From contig JAUCGN010000130.1 in assembly GCA_030378125.1 (NCBI GenBank), positions 1-5,280 on the forward strand: a stretch of DNA of 5,280 nucleotides. The letters are read 5' to 3'. The notes beneath the pieces were generated by a model. It saw only the letters and a list, made by a program, of their open reading frames with translations. It ran no database searches and had not been told where the DNA came from. The stretch is from Thiotrichales bacterium HSG1. Lineage in GTDB: Bacteria; Pseudomonadota; Gammaproteobacteria; Beggiatoales; Beggiatoaceae. The translations under genes were made by a program, and so were the position numbers. Shown here piece by piece: positions 1 to 5,280 of this stretch (position 1 is the stretch's first letter; every line of letters begins with the position of its first letter).

Positions 1-240
1 CCAGATGGTATTAGGGTAAATGCTATTTCTGCTGGCCCAATTCGCACTTTGGCTGCTGCTGGAATCTCTGATTTTAAAAAAATGTTGGATTATTTTGAAC
101 AGAATGCTCCTTTGCGACGTAATGTAACTATTGAAGAAGTTGGCAATACTGCTGCTTTCTTGTGTTCTGATTTGGCTTCCGCAATCACTGGTGAAATTAC
201 CTATGTTGATTGTGGTTTTAATATCCTTGGAATGGTTTAA
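1..240 (+). CDS. fabI: Enoyl-[acyl-carrier-protein] reductase (NADH) FabI, C-terminal part
   Basis: The window opens inside this gene; 79 residues and a TAA stop are present, reading in frame from base 1. FabI is the cytoplasmic NADH-dependent SDR that reduces the trans-2-enoyl-ACP double bond in the last step of each fatty-acid elongation cycle. The segment carries the hallmark [13 protein letters not shown] stretch (residues 7-19), which forms part of the cofactor and substrate-loop region. It is followed by the substrate-loop helix, the [16 protein letters not shown] block and the terminal [15 protein letters not shown] strand. All of these align with the end of E. coli FabI as I know it. 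The Cys in VDCGFN, where VDGGF is common, is a tolerated variant. The catalytic Tyr and Lys lie upstream of the window. rpiA starts 15 bp downstream on the same strand, so cotranscription is likely. Another SDR is unlikely because [10 protein letters not shown] is FabI-specific. Confidence 0.95.
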   Translation, partial: PDGIRVNAISAGPIRTLAAAGISDFKKMLDYFEQNAPLRRNVTIEEVGNTAAFLCSDLASAITGEITYVDCGFNILGMV

Positions 241-242
241 AC

Positions 243-246
243 GGAG
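243..246 (+). promoter_or_regulatory. Ribosome binding site supporting the TTG start of rpiA
   Basis: GGAG lies 9 nt before the TTG codon at 256-258, within the short fabI-rpiA gap. No ATG or GTG in the rpiA frame lies between the fabI stop and this TTG. The Shine-Dalgarno match is therefore what fixes the unusual start codon. Confidence 0.7.
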
Positions 247-255
247 AAATATACC

Positions 256-912
256 TTGACCCCAGATGAGAAGAAGCAACAAGTTGCAAAAGCAGCTTTA
301 GAATATGTTGTTGAAAATACAATAATTGGCATTGGTACTGGCAGTACAGCTAATCATTTTGTGGATGCTCTCGCTACAATTAAGCATAAAATTGAAGGTA
401 CAGTTGCTAGTTCTGATGCTACTGCCGAAAGGTTAAAATCACACGGTATTCCAGTGTTGGATTTAAATGGTGTGGATGAAATTTCCGTTTACATTGATGG
501 AGCCGATGAATCTAATAAATATTTACATTTGATTAAAGGTGGGGGTGGTGCTTTAACTCGAGAAAAGATTGTAGCTGCGGTGAGTAAAAGGTTTGTATGT
601 ATTGCTGATGATAGTAAACTGGTTGATGTGCTTGGTAAATTTCCTCTACCAGTTGAAGTGGTTCCAATGGCACGCAGTTATGTAGCAAGACAATTGGTTA
701 AACTAGGCGGTCAACCAGTATGGCGACAGAACTTTGTTACTGATAATGGTAATTTAATCCTAGATGTACATAATCTACAAATCAATGAACCGGTTGCCTT
801 AGAAACTAAACTTAACCAGATTACCGGTGTGGTTACTAATGGTTTGTTTGCATCTCGTGGAGCTGACGTGTTGTTATTAGGAAGTAATGATGGTGTGAAG
901 ATTTTAGAGTAA
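256..912 (+). CDS. rpiA: Ribose-5-phosphate isomerase A
   Basis: This cytoplasmic enzyme interconverts ribose-5-phosphate and ribulose-5-phosphate in the non-oxidative pentose phosphate pathway. The protein is 218 residues, against 219 in E. coli. Phosphate- and substrate-binding motifs are all present in order: GIGTGSTA (25-32), SSDAT (52-56), DGADE (81-85) and [11 protein letters not shown] (94-104). Asp81, Asp84, Lys94 and the general base Glu103 fall at the same residue numbers as in the E. coli enzyme, which strongly supports the TTG start. The C-terminal [18 protein letters not shown] segment is also typical of the family. It follows fabI by 15 bp, with no promoter or terminator visible between them. 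Downstream it faces mtnA tail to tail; the intergenic inverted-repeat element at 958-1041 is the only hairpin candidate that could end transcription. The fold is complete and I see no anomalies. Confidence 0.97.
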   Translation: MTPDEKKQQVAKAALEYVVENTIIGIGTGSTANHFVDALATIKHKIEGTVASSDATAERLKSHGIPVLDLNGVDEISVYIDGADESNKYLHLIKGGGGALTREKIVAAVSKRFVCIADDSKLVDVLGKFPLPVEVVPMARSYVARQLVKLGGQPVWRQNFVTDNGNLILDVHNLQINEPVALETKLNQITGVVTNGLFASRGADVLLLGSNDGVKILE

Positions 913-957
913 GAAACTTTGCACTAACCTACCAACCGAGTCATATCAAAAATGGTG

Positions 958-1041
958 GTAGTCCTAAAATAGGTAGTGTTTTTTCAAATCATGGAAACAT
1001 TATAAGTTTTTTGAAGATAGCACTACTTTATTTAGGACCAC
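958..1041. repeat. Inverted-repeat element, copy 1 (MITE-like, about 84 bp)
   Basis: The 21-nt end at 958-978 is complementary to the 21-nt end at 1021-1041 at 17 of 21 positions, enclosing 42 nt. Just inside the right arm is TTTTTTGAAGATAG (1007-1020), found identically at 2267-2280 in copy 2. The left core GGTAGTCCTAAA (957-968) recurs at 2157-2168. The whole right part, 994-1041, matches 2254-2301 at 39 of 48 positions without gaps. It fills the convergent gap between rpiA and mtnA and has no coding capacity. It may serve as a weak bidirectional terminator hairpin, but there is no strong GC stem with a U-tract. No clear target-site duplication is visible. Calling it a mobile or extragenic repeat family is inference from two copies. 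Confidence 0.65.
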
Positions 1042-1068
1042 TAAAACCTGTTTTAAGAACATTTCATG

Positions 1069-2112
1069 TTACACGGCATTATCGATAATATCCATTCCAG
1101 AAGATCGAGGTTCCACAACACCTTTTTCCGTTACAATGAAATCTATAAACTCAGCTGGAGTAATGTCAAAAGAAGGATTCCATGCTTTAGCACCAATTGC
1201 AGCAATATTTTTCCCATCTATGGTTAAAACTTCTTCTGTTGCCCGAGCCTCTATTTCAACCTGACTGCCATCAGTCAAATTCATATCTACAGTTGAAGTT
1301 GGAGCAACTACCATAAATTTAACTCCATGTTGACGAGCTAAAACAGCCAGAGCATAAGTACCAATCTTATTTGCTACATCACCATTAGCTGTTATTCGAT
1401 CCGAACCAACAATTATCCAATCAACCATTTTATTACGCATCAAAGAAGCTGCAGCTCCTTCTACTAATAAAGTAACGGGAATCTTATTTTGTAGCAGTTC
1501 CCAAGCGGTTAAGCGAGAACCCTGTAACCAAGGTCGAGTTTCATCAGCATAAATTTCAGTAATCTTCCCAGCAGCATAACCACTACGAATTACTCCTAAA
1601 GCTGTTCCATAACCACCGGTTGCTAAAGCTCCAGCATTACAATGAGTTAATACCCGGCAATTGTTTGGCAAAAGTTCTGTGCCAAGTTCTCCCATTTTAT
1701 AGTTTGCATCAATGTCTTCTTGATGAATCTGTTTAGCTTCTTGTAACAAAGTTGCTATAGGATCAGCATTATTTGTTGCAAATTTTGACTGCATTCGTTT
1801 TAAAGCCCATACCAAATTAATTGCAGTTGGACGAGCTTGAGATAGTTTTTGTATGTCATTAGTAATAAGTGTTTGCCAATCAGTTGGTGATTTAGCATAG
1901 GCATTTTTAGCCGCCAATACTACTCCATAAGCAGCAGTGATACCAATGGCTGGAGCTCCACGTACCACCATATCTTTAATGGCCTGAGTAACATCAGATA
2001 CCTGTTCTAATATTATTGTAACCTGTTCATGTGGTAATTTTCTTTGGTCTAACAAATGTAATTGGTTATCATGCCAATTGACTGGACGAACAGTATCGTA
2101 TTTATGGTTCAT
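1069..2112 (-). CDS. mtnA: S-methyl-5-thioribose-1-phosphate isomerase
   Basis: MtnA converts 5-methylthioribose-1-phosphate to 5-methylthioribulose-1-phosphate in the methionine salvage pathway, recycling the methylthioadenosine left by polyamine synthesis and other SAM-consuming reactions. The 347-residue length is normal. Family motifs are clear: RGAPAIGITAAYG (51-63), RPTAINLVWAL (94-104), the catalytic-Cys segment VLTHCNAGALAT (154-165, Cys158), ADETRPWLQGSRLTAWEL (189-206) and the catalytic-Asp segment VGSDRITANGDVANKIGTY (235-253, Asp238 with Asn248-Lys249). The last block separates MtnA from archaeal ribose-1,5-bisphosphate isomerase and eIF2B-like relatives, although the superfamily is shared. 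The ATG start at 2112 has no clear Shine-Dalgarno; the bases before it are A/T only. It is transcribed leftward after a 185-bp leader that contains repeat copy 2. No other mtn gene is in the window, so the pathway partners must lie elsewhere. Confidence 0.96.
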   Translation of the reverse strand: MNHKYDTVRPVNWHDNQLHLLDQRKLPHEQVTIILEQVSDVTQAIKDMVVRGAPAIGITAAYGVVLAAKNAYAKSPTDWQTLITNDIQKLSQARPTAINLVWALKRMQSKFATNNADPIATLLQEAKQIHQEDIDANYKMGELGTELLPNNCRVLTHCNAGALATGGYGTALGVIRSGYAAGKITEIYADETRPWLQGSRLTAWELLQNKIPVTLLVEGAAASLMRNKMVDWIIVGSDRITANGDVANKIGTYALAVLARQHGVKFMVVAPTSTVDMNLTDGSQVEIEARATEEVLTIDGKNIAAIGAKAWNPSFDITPAEFIDFIVTEKGVVEPRSSGMDIIDNAV

Positions 2113-2133
2113 AAAAATTGTTAATTGTTATGG

Positions 2134-2227
2134 AGTTTCAGAAAACTAAAAGTTTTGGTAGTCCTAAACTAAAGTAGTGATAAACCTACTAGGTTTTGAA
2201 ATATAATAGGTTTTTAGTTTCTGAACT
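2134..2227 (-). promoter_or_regulatory. Structured leader candidate upstream of mtnA
   Basis: The bases at 2134-2151 are the reverse complement of 2212-2227, apart from two single-base bulges. This would give a stem of about 16 bp in the mtnA-sense RNA. The enclosed region holds a second perfect 7-bp inverted repeat, AAACCTA and TAGGTTT, around one base (2182-2196), plus the left arm of repeat copy 2. The proximal strand of the stem ends 21 nt before the mtnA ATG, so folding could affect initiation. I recognise no known riboswitch class here. It may be only a consequence of nested repeats in AT-rich DNA; the pairing is seen and any role is inferred. Confidence 0.35.
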
Positions 2228-2301
2228 ATATTAGGATTTACATATTGACATTTGAAATATTGCAAATTTTTTGAAGATAGTACTAATTCATTTAGAACTA
2301 C
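2158..2301. repeat. Inverted-repeat element, copy 2 (MITE-like, about 144 bp)
   Basis: This is the second member of the family seen at 958-1041, in the same orientation. The left end at 2157-2168 is identical to the copy 1 core, and the arm continues to AGTAGTG at 2179. The right end at 2254-2301 matches copy 1 at 39 of 48 positions, including the identical TTTTTTGAAGATAG at 2267-2280. The terminal arms (2158-2179 and 2281-2301) pair less well with each other than in copy 1. The interior, about 2180-2253, is longer and not shared with copy 1. It occupies nearly the whole gap between mtnA and the Mth938-family gene, and its right arm overlaps that gene's TAG stop (2298-2300). No transposase is encoded. 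Confidence 0.6.
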
Positions 2302-2675
2302 CTATTTACTCCAAACATCAAAGCTGCTGCCACCTTTCTACCTTCAATAGTTAACAGAGTATAAGTATGACAGGCTGCCGTATTATTCATCACCTCTAAC
2401 CCAATTTTTGCATCCATCAAAGGGGATAGTAAATCTGGAGTAGGAAAACGACTGACATTTCCAGTTCCCAACAATACTAATTCAGGCTGTAAATCACACA
2501 AATATTGAAAATGTTTTACCTGTAATTCATCAAAAGTAGTAACTTCCCAAGTTATAACTTGGTTTGGCATAATAATAATACTTTGTGAGTAAGTTTTATT
2601 ATTCACAGTTACACTATCAGCATCTATCCGTTGAATTTGATAGCTGGTAGTGTTTTCTTCGATATTAAGTTTCAT
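2298..2675 (-). CDS. Mth938/NDUFAF3-like (DUF498) domain protein
   Basis: This small soluble protein of the Mth938-like family (DUF498/DUF598) has 125 residues from the ATG at 2675. The family shares its fold with the mitochondrial complex I assembly factor NDUFAF3 and with AAMDC. Its bacterial role is not established, so no function is assigned beyond the fold. Characteristic segments are PELVLLGTGNVSRFP (64-78), IGLEVMNNTAACHTYTLL (91-108) and EGRKVAAALMF (111-121). An in-frame TTG at 2684 would add three residues (M-E-Y). I prefer the ATG because GGAA lies just before it and family members start near this point. The start lies 18 nt after the stop of the Tll0287-like gene, so the two are probably one transcript. 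The stop codon TAG lies inside the right arm of repeat copy 2. The C-terminus nevertheless ends where family members usually do, so truncation is not evident. Confidence 0.85.
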   Translation of the reverse strand: MKLNIEENTTSYQIQRIDADSVTVNNKTYSQSIIIMPNQVITWEVTTFDELQVKHFQYLCDLQPELVLLGTGNVSRFPTPDLLSPLMDAKIGLEVMNNTAACHTYTLLTIEGRKVAAALMFGVNR

Positions 2676-2693
2676 ATATTCCAATACTGGATT

Positions 2694-3452
2694 TTACTGA
2701 TCTTCTACTGCTATAGAAACACTTATTAAACCAATAACATCACCAGAATTAAGTCCATCTTTTTCAAAACCTAACATATCTAGTTCACCTTTTGGTTTTC
2801 CATGACAAGCTAAACATGGAGGAACCAACACAATTGGGTCAAAATAACGATATATTTTTTGCTTGCCCATCATTGCAAATTCACCTCTTGCCTTCGCATT
2901 AGATTGTGCAAACTCAGTCAAAATATCTCTTTCCTTTACATCGGGAATGTTGCTTGGATGTCGATAGTTTAGAGATGGTTGTTTGGTTACAATTCCAGTT
3001 CTTGAATTGAACATTAACCCGGTTTCTCTAGCCCATTTTGCTGGGAGAAAATGCTTCCATTTCACTCCTTTGACATTAATTCTATCTTGATTATTATCAA
3101 TACTTTGCTTACCCGCCCAAAATAGCTTATCAATTATTCCTTGTTGAGTTGGCGAAATATCTATCATTTCAGGTTCTAAAGAAGTTTTCCACTGTTCAAG
3201 GAAATATTCCCCCGTGAAACCCTTATCACCAAGTTTTGGGTTTGTCAGTTTTTTCATTTGGGCAAAAATCACTAATCTTCCAAGCCCAATCGCTTTAGAT
3301 ATTAAATAAGCAGTTGATTTTGCTTCAGATTGTTTTACTTTATCCAAAAACAAATATTCTGGATGCCCACCTTTCGCAGCGATACCAACTTCACCAGTAG
3401 CATTTGCAATAAAAGGTATCAACAGTATAATAAATAACATTTTTTTCATCAT
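2694..3452 (-). CDS. Exported Tll0287-like (DUF3365) protein with a CxxCH haem c motif
   Basis: The protein has 252 residues. The N-terminus (MMKKMLFIILLIPFIANA) is a typical Sec signal peptide with probable cleavage after Ala18, so the mature protein should be periplasmic. The family-typical middle runs from LGRLVIFAQMKKL (57-69) through VKWKHFLPAKWARETG (130-145). A single CLACH motif follows at 213-217, consistent with covalent binding of one c-type haem, then the GDVIGLISVSI segment (237-247). Tll0287-like domains occur alone or as sensory input domains; here there is no kinase, cyclase or methyl-accepting part, so it is a stand-alone domain. A redox or ligand-sensing role is inference. 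The start is ATG at 3452 with AGAG 5-8 nt upstream; ATG 3449 is an alternative. It appears to be the first gene of the leftward run and is followed closely by the Mth938-family gene. Confidence 0.85.
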   Translation of the reverse strand: MMKKMLFIILLIPFIANATGEVGIAAKGGHPEYLFLDKVKQSEAKSTAYLISKAIGLGRLVIFAQMKKLTNPKLGDKGFTGEYFLEQWKTSLEPEMIDISPTQQGIIDKLFWAGKQSIDNNQDRINVKGVKWKHFLPAKWARETGLMFNSRTGIVTKQPSLNYRHPSNIPDVKERDILTEFAQSNAKARGEFAMMGKQKIYRYFDPIVLVPPCLACHGKPKGELDMLGFEKDGLNSGDVIGLISVSIAVEDQ

Positions 3453-3686
3453 TTGTTCTCTTGTTAAATTATTTTTTAGTTCCTAATGCTATTTTATAGG
3501 ATGTAGAATTGTACATCAGTGATTTTTTCATGTATTCTATTGGAAACTATTTTTACTCTGTTGTCAAGATATTTTTTCAAGTAATGTGAGTTAATTACAG
3601 TATGTCTTTTCAACTTTTTAGATTTTTAAGGAACAAAAAAATTGAACTTTTAATTTATAGCAAGTTAAGTTTTAATTAAAGAAATT
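3453..3686. other. AT-rich divergent intergenic region
   Basis: This 234-bp gap separates the leftward Tll0287-like gene from the rightward SDR gene, so it must hold promoters for both directions unless either is read from elsewhere. The only patterned element is the palindrome and -10-like site near 3493-3517. I find no convincing rightward -35/-10 pair. There is no open reading frame, RNA gene or clear copy of the inverted-repeat family here. Confidence 0.6.
3493..3517 (-). promoter_or_regulatory. Possible promoter and operator of the Tll0287-like gene
   Basis: On the minus strand a TATAAA -10-like hexamer lies at 3498-3493, about 40 nt before the start codon. Immediately upstream is an 18-bp near-perfect palindrome, GATGTAGAATTGTACATC (3500-3517, only one base pair mismatched). 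It would fall between the -10 and -35 positions. I see no good -35 at 16-18 bp spacing, so the promoter could be activator-dependent. The palindrome is seen directly; its role as a regulator-binding site is inferred and no regulator family is assigned. Confidence 0.35.
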
Positions 3687-4424
3687 ATGCACAAAGTATT
3701 AATTATTGGAGCAACTTCGGCGATTGCCCAAGAAACAGCAAAATTATATGCCGAAAAGAAAGATGCCTTATTTTTAGTAGGGCGTGATGTAGAGAAATTG
3801 GAAGTGATTGCTGCAGATTTGAAAGTACGCGGTGCTAATAAAGTTGACTACACTTCGCTTGATTTAAATGATTGTGAACAACATCAAGATATATTGCAAC
3901 AAGCTGATTCTTGTTTGGAAGGTATAGATGTGGTGTTGATAGCTTATGGTACTTTGGACGATCAGAAGAAATGTGAACAGGATTATGCTAATGCTAAACA
4001 GGCTTTGCAGACTAATTTTCTGAGCGTTGTATCATTATTAACTTTGTTAGCCAATAAGATGGAACCACAAAATTATGGTTGTATTGCAGTTATTTCCTCA
4101 GTGGCTGGGGTGCGTGGTAGACAGAGTAATTATGTATATGGTGCTGCCAAAGGAGGACTGAGTATATTTTTACAGGGTTTACGCAACCGTTTACAAACCG
4201 CAAACATATGTGTTTTAGACGTAAAACCTGGTTTTGTCGATACCCCAATGACTGCTGAGTTAAAAAAGGGAGCTTTGTGGGCTAAACCAGAGGCAATTGC
4301 TAAAGGAATTTATACGGCTATCCAAAAACGTAAAGATATTGTGTATTTACCTTGGTTTTGGTGGCCAATTATGACAATTATTAAATATATTCCGGAACCT
4401 ATTTTCAAACGAATGAAATTGTAA
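3687..4424 (+). CDS. Short-chain dehydrogenase/reductase, DprE2-like
   Basis: This classical SDR has 245 residues. The cofactor-binding glycine-rich turn is the GATSAIA variant (8-14), followed by VGRDVEKL (31-38), where the Arg after the second strand suggests NADP(H) preference. The catalytic set is Ser138 in ISSVAG, Tyr151 and Lys155 in YGAAK, with PGFVDTPMT at 181-189. The long conserved stretches VAGVRGRQSNYVYGAAKGG and KPGFVDTPMTAELKKGALWA resemble decaprenylphosphoryl-2-keto-erythro-pentose reductase (DprE2). In mycobacteria DprE2 works with DprE1 to epimerise a polyprenyl-phosphate ribose to arabinose. The C-terminal tail (221-245) is rich in Trp, Ile and Pro and ends in KRMKL, suggesting membrane association. 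No DprE1-like FAD oxidase is in the window, so the substrate is unknown and the symbol is withheld. The start is ATG at 3687, weakly preceded by AAAGAA. The V-ATPase genes begin 28 bp downstream. Confidence 0.88.
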   Translation: MHKVLIIGATSAIAQETAKLYAEKKDALFLVGRDVEKLEVIAADLKVRGANKVDYTSLDLNDCEQHQDILQQADSCLEGIDVVLIAYGTLDDQKKCEQDYANAKQALQTNFLSVVSLLTLLANKMEPQNYGCIAVISSVAGVRGRQSNYVYGAAKGGLSIFLQGLRNRLQTANICVLDVKPGFVDTPMTAELKKGALWAKPEAIAKGIYTAIQKRKDIVYLPWFWWPIMTIIKYIPEPIFKRMKL

Positions 4425-4428
4425 ATAG

Positions 4429-4440
4429 TCTTAATTAAGA
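4429..4440. repeat. 12-bp perfect palindrome between the SDR and V-ATPase genes
   Basis: TCTTAATTAAGA is fully self-complementary and lies 4 nt after the SDR stop. It is too short and AT-rich, and lacks a T-run, to act as an intrinsic terminator, so read-through into the ATPase genes is plausible. A related TTTAATTAAA sits at 3671-3680, just before the SDR start. Confidence 0.3.
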
Positions 4441-4452
4441 ATTACTAATGAT

Positions 4453-4776
4453 ATGGAAGATACATTAAAAAGATTACTCATGGTGGAAACTGAAGCGGAG
4501 CAATTAGTTACCAAATCTAAGTTAGAAAAGGAACAAATTGTTCAGCAAGTTTTATCTGAAGTTCATCAAGCAGAACAACAGTTTAAAACTAAAATCCCAA
4601 CCATACATTCTGAATTTATGCAAAAAGCAGAACAACGTGCTATCCATAGTATCGCAGAACTAAATAAACGTTACGAAGAACGCAAACTTAAGTTACAAGA
4701 ACTTGCTGATGATAACCAACAGAAGGCTTTGGAAGCAGCAGTACAAGTAATTATGCAGGTAAAAATTGATGGATAA
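4453..4776 (+). CDS. V/A-type ATPase small peripheral-stalk subunit (G/H-like coiled coil)
   Basis: The protein has 107 residues, is almost wholly helical and charged, and is rich in Glu, Lys, Gln and Ala. Heptad-like spacing runs from about residue 5 to 100 with no membrane segment. Small coiled-coil proteins of this size are the peripheral-stalk subunit (G/H) of bacterial V/A-type rotary ATPases, which pairs with subunit E to hold the catalytic head against the membrane rotor. Sequence alone would permit many coiled-coil proteins. The assignment rests mainly on the 8-bp overlap with the subunit C gene that follows, and on the usual placement of this subunit at the start of such operons. ATG 4453 has no clear Shine-Dalgarno. 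The ATG at 4448 is out of frame and closes after six codons. The first gene upstream, the SDR, may share the transcript. Confidence 0.7.
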   Translation: MEDTLKRLLMVETEAEQLVTKSKLEKEQIVQQVLSEVHQAEQQFKTKIPTIHSEFMQKAEQRAIHSIAELNKRYEERKLKLQELADDNQQKALEAAVQVIMQVKIDG

Positions 4777-5280
4777 TTATGCTTATCTTAATGCCAGAGT
4801 ATCTATTTTGGCTAGCAATTTGTTGTCTGAAACACAGTTAACTAATTCGTTGGAGCGAGATTCGTTTTCTTTGCCAAATGATGAACTAAATAAATTACTT
4901 AATGACAATAACGTTAGCACCAATCTGATAGAACAAGCATGGTTAATGCAGGCTTTAACTGATTTTCAGGTATTATTACGTCCTTTAGCAATGGTGGAGC
5001 GTAATTTATTGTTATATTGGTTCCGAAAATGGGATATTGCTAATTTAAAGGCTATAGTGCGTGGTAAAATAGCTGGTTTAGATAACGAAGTAATTTCCAA
5101 ACAAATGCTTGAATTAGGGACACTTACTGCTTTGCCAATTAAACAACTATTACATTCTGAAGATGTTGGTGAACTTTTGCGAAGATTAGAACATAGTCCT
5201 TATAGTAATATTGCCAAACAAACCAGAAGGGTATTTGAGAAAGAACATCAGTTATATTCGTTAGATGCTGCGATTGATCG
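4769..5280 (+). CDS. V/A-type ATPase subunit C (central-stalk d/C type), N-terminal part
   Basis: The frame is open from ATG 4769 to the right edge, giving 170 residues without a stop, and continues beyond the window. Subunit C (AC39/d family) is the funnel-shaped helical protein that couples the central rotor shaft to the membrane K ring in V/A-type ATPases. Family signs are the N-terminal YLNARVSILASNLL (6-19), LLRPLAMVERNLLLYWFRKWDIANLKAIVRGK in the middle, a LGTLTALPIKQLL segment, and DVGELLRRLE before Pro-Tyr. It ends in LYSLDAAIDR, where the partner Tyr or helix is expected just after the cut. The start overlaps the preceding stalk gene by 8 bp (ATGGATAA), indicating translational coupling. 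AGG at 4757-4759 lies 9 nt upstream. The remaining ATPase genes should follow to the right. Confidence 0.85.
   Translation, partial: MDNYAYLNARVSILASNLLSETQLTNSLERDSFSLPNDELNKLLNDNNVSTNLIEQAWLMQALTDFQVLLRPLAMVERNLLLYWFRKWDIANLKAIVRGKIAGLDNEVISKQMLELGTLTALPIKQLLHSEDVGELLRRLEHSPYSNIAKQTRRVFEKEHQLYSLDAAID

Noticed and set aside
49..240. A separate 63-residue gene starting at TTG 49
   Set aside because: The same frame is open to base 1 and encodes continuous FabI sequence, including SAGPIRT, so this is the tail of a larger gene.
1043..1054. AAAACCTGTTTT hairpin as an rpiA or mtnA terminator
   Set aside because: The stem is only five AT-dominated pairs with a two-base loop and no T-run; it is not a credible terminator.
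2245..2278. Plus-strand TTGACA at 2245-2250 as a -35 promoter element
   Set aside because: No -10-like hexamer lies 16-18 bp downstream, and the next genes in that direction are on the opposite strand.
2676..2684. TTG at 2684 as the start of the Mth938-family gene
   Set aside because: It has no ribosome-binding match, while the ATG at 2675 has GGAA directly upstream; the three-residue difference does not affect the call.
3479..3502. Possible third degenerate copy of the repeat arm (AGTTCCTAATGC resembles the arm AGTTCTAAATG)
   Set aside because: Only about a dozen bases agree, without the flanking TTTTTTGAAGATAG block or a matching second arm; this is expected by chance in AT-rich DNA.
3545..3566. 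Minus-strand TTGACA (3566-3561) as the promoter of the Tll0287-like gene
   Set aside because: The best -10-like TAGAAT is about 22 bp away, too far for a standard promoter.

Overview
This is an AT-rich window of ordinary bacterial chromosome. Most protein families read as gammaproteobacterial. The FabI tail and RpiA line up closely with the enterobacterial proteins, and in RpiA the catalytic residue numbers match exactly. The Mth938-family protein, the CxxCH-bearing Tll0287-like protein and the DprE2-like SDR are families I associate with free-living or symbiotic gamma- and betaproteobacteria. The start of a V/A-type ATPase operon fits those sulfur- or methane-oxidising-type lineages that carry one. 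Genus and species cannot be named from this sequence alone.

Layout. Positions 1-912 (+) hold the 3' end of fabI, then rpiA 15 bp downstream, probably cotranscribed. Positions 1069-3452 (-) hold a three-gene leftward run. In transcription order it is an exported Tll0287-like putative haem c protein, a small Mth938/NDUFAF3-like protein 18 nt further on, and mtnA (methionine salvage) after a 185-bp gap. rpiA and mtnA converge on a 156-bp gap. From 3687 (+) a DprE2-like short-chain dehydrogenase is followed after 28 bp by a small coiled-coil V-ATPase stalk subunit. That gene overlaps by 8 bp the V-ATPase subunit C gene, which runs off the right edge.

The most interesting non-coding signal is a pair of related inverted-repeat elements, about 84 bp at 958-1041 and about 144 bp at 2158-2301, flanking mtnA in the same orientation. 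They share a 12-bp left-end core and a 48-bp right end that is about 81% identical, but have different interiors. They look like a MITE-like or extragenic repeat family. The second copy supplies the stop codon of the Mth938-family gene and forms most of the mtnA upstream leader. That leader also contains a second long inverted repeat (2134-2151 with 2212-2227) ending about 20 nt before the mtnA start codon.

The genes do not form one obvious pathway. They belong to housekeeping fatty-acid and pentose metabolism, methionine salvage, a small exported redox or sensor-like protein, lipid or polyprenyl-linked sugar chemistry, and an ion-pumping rotary ATPase. I see no RNA gene, CRISPR array, transposase or phage gene, and no convincing new defence or biosynthetic system.
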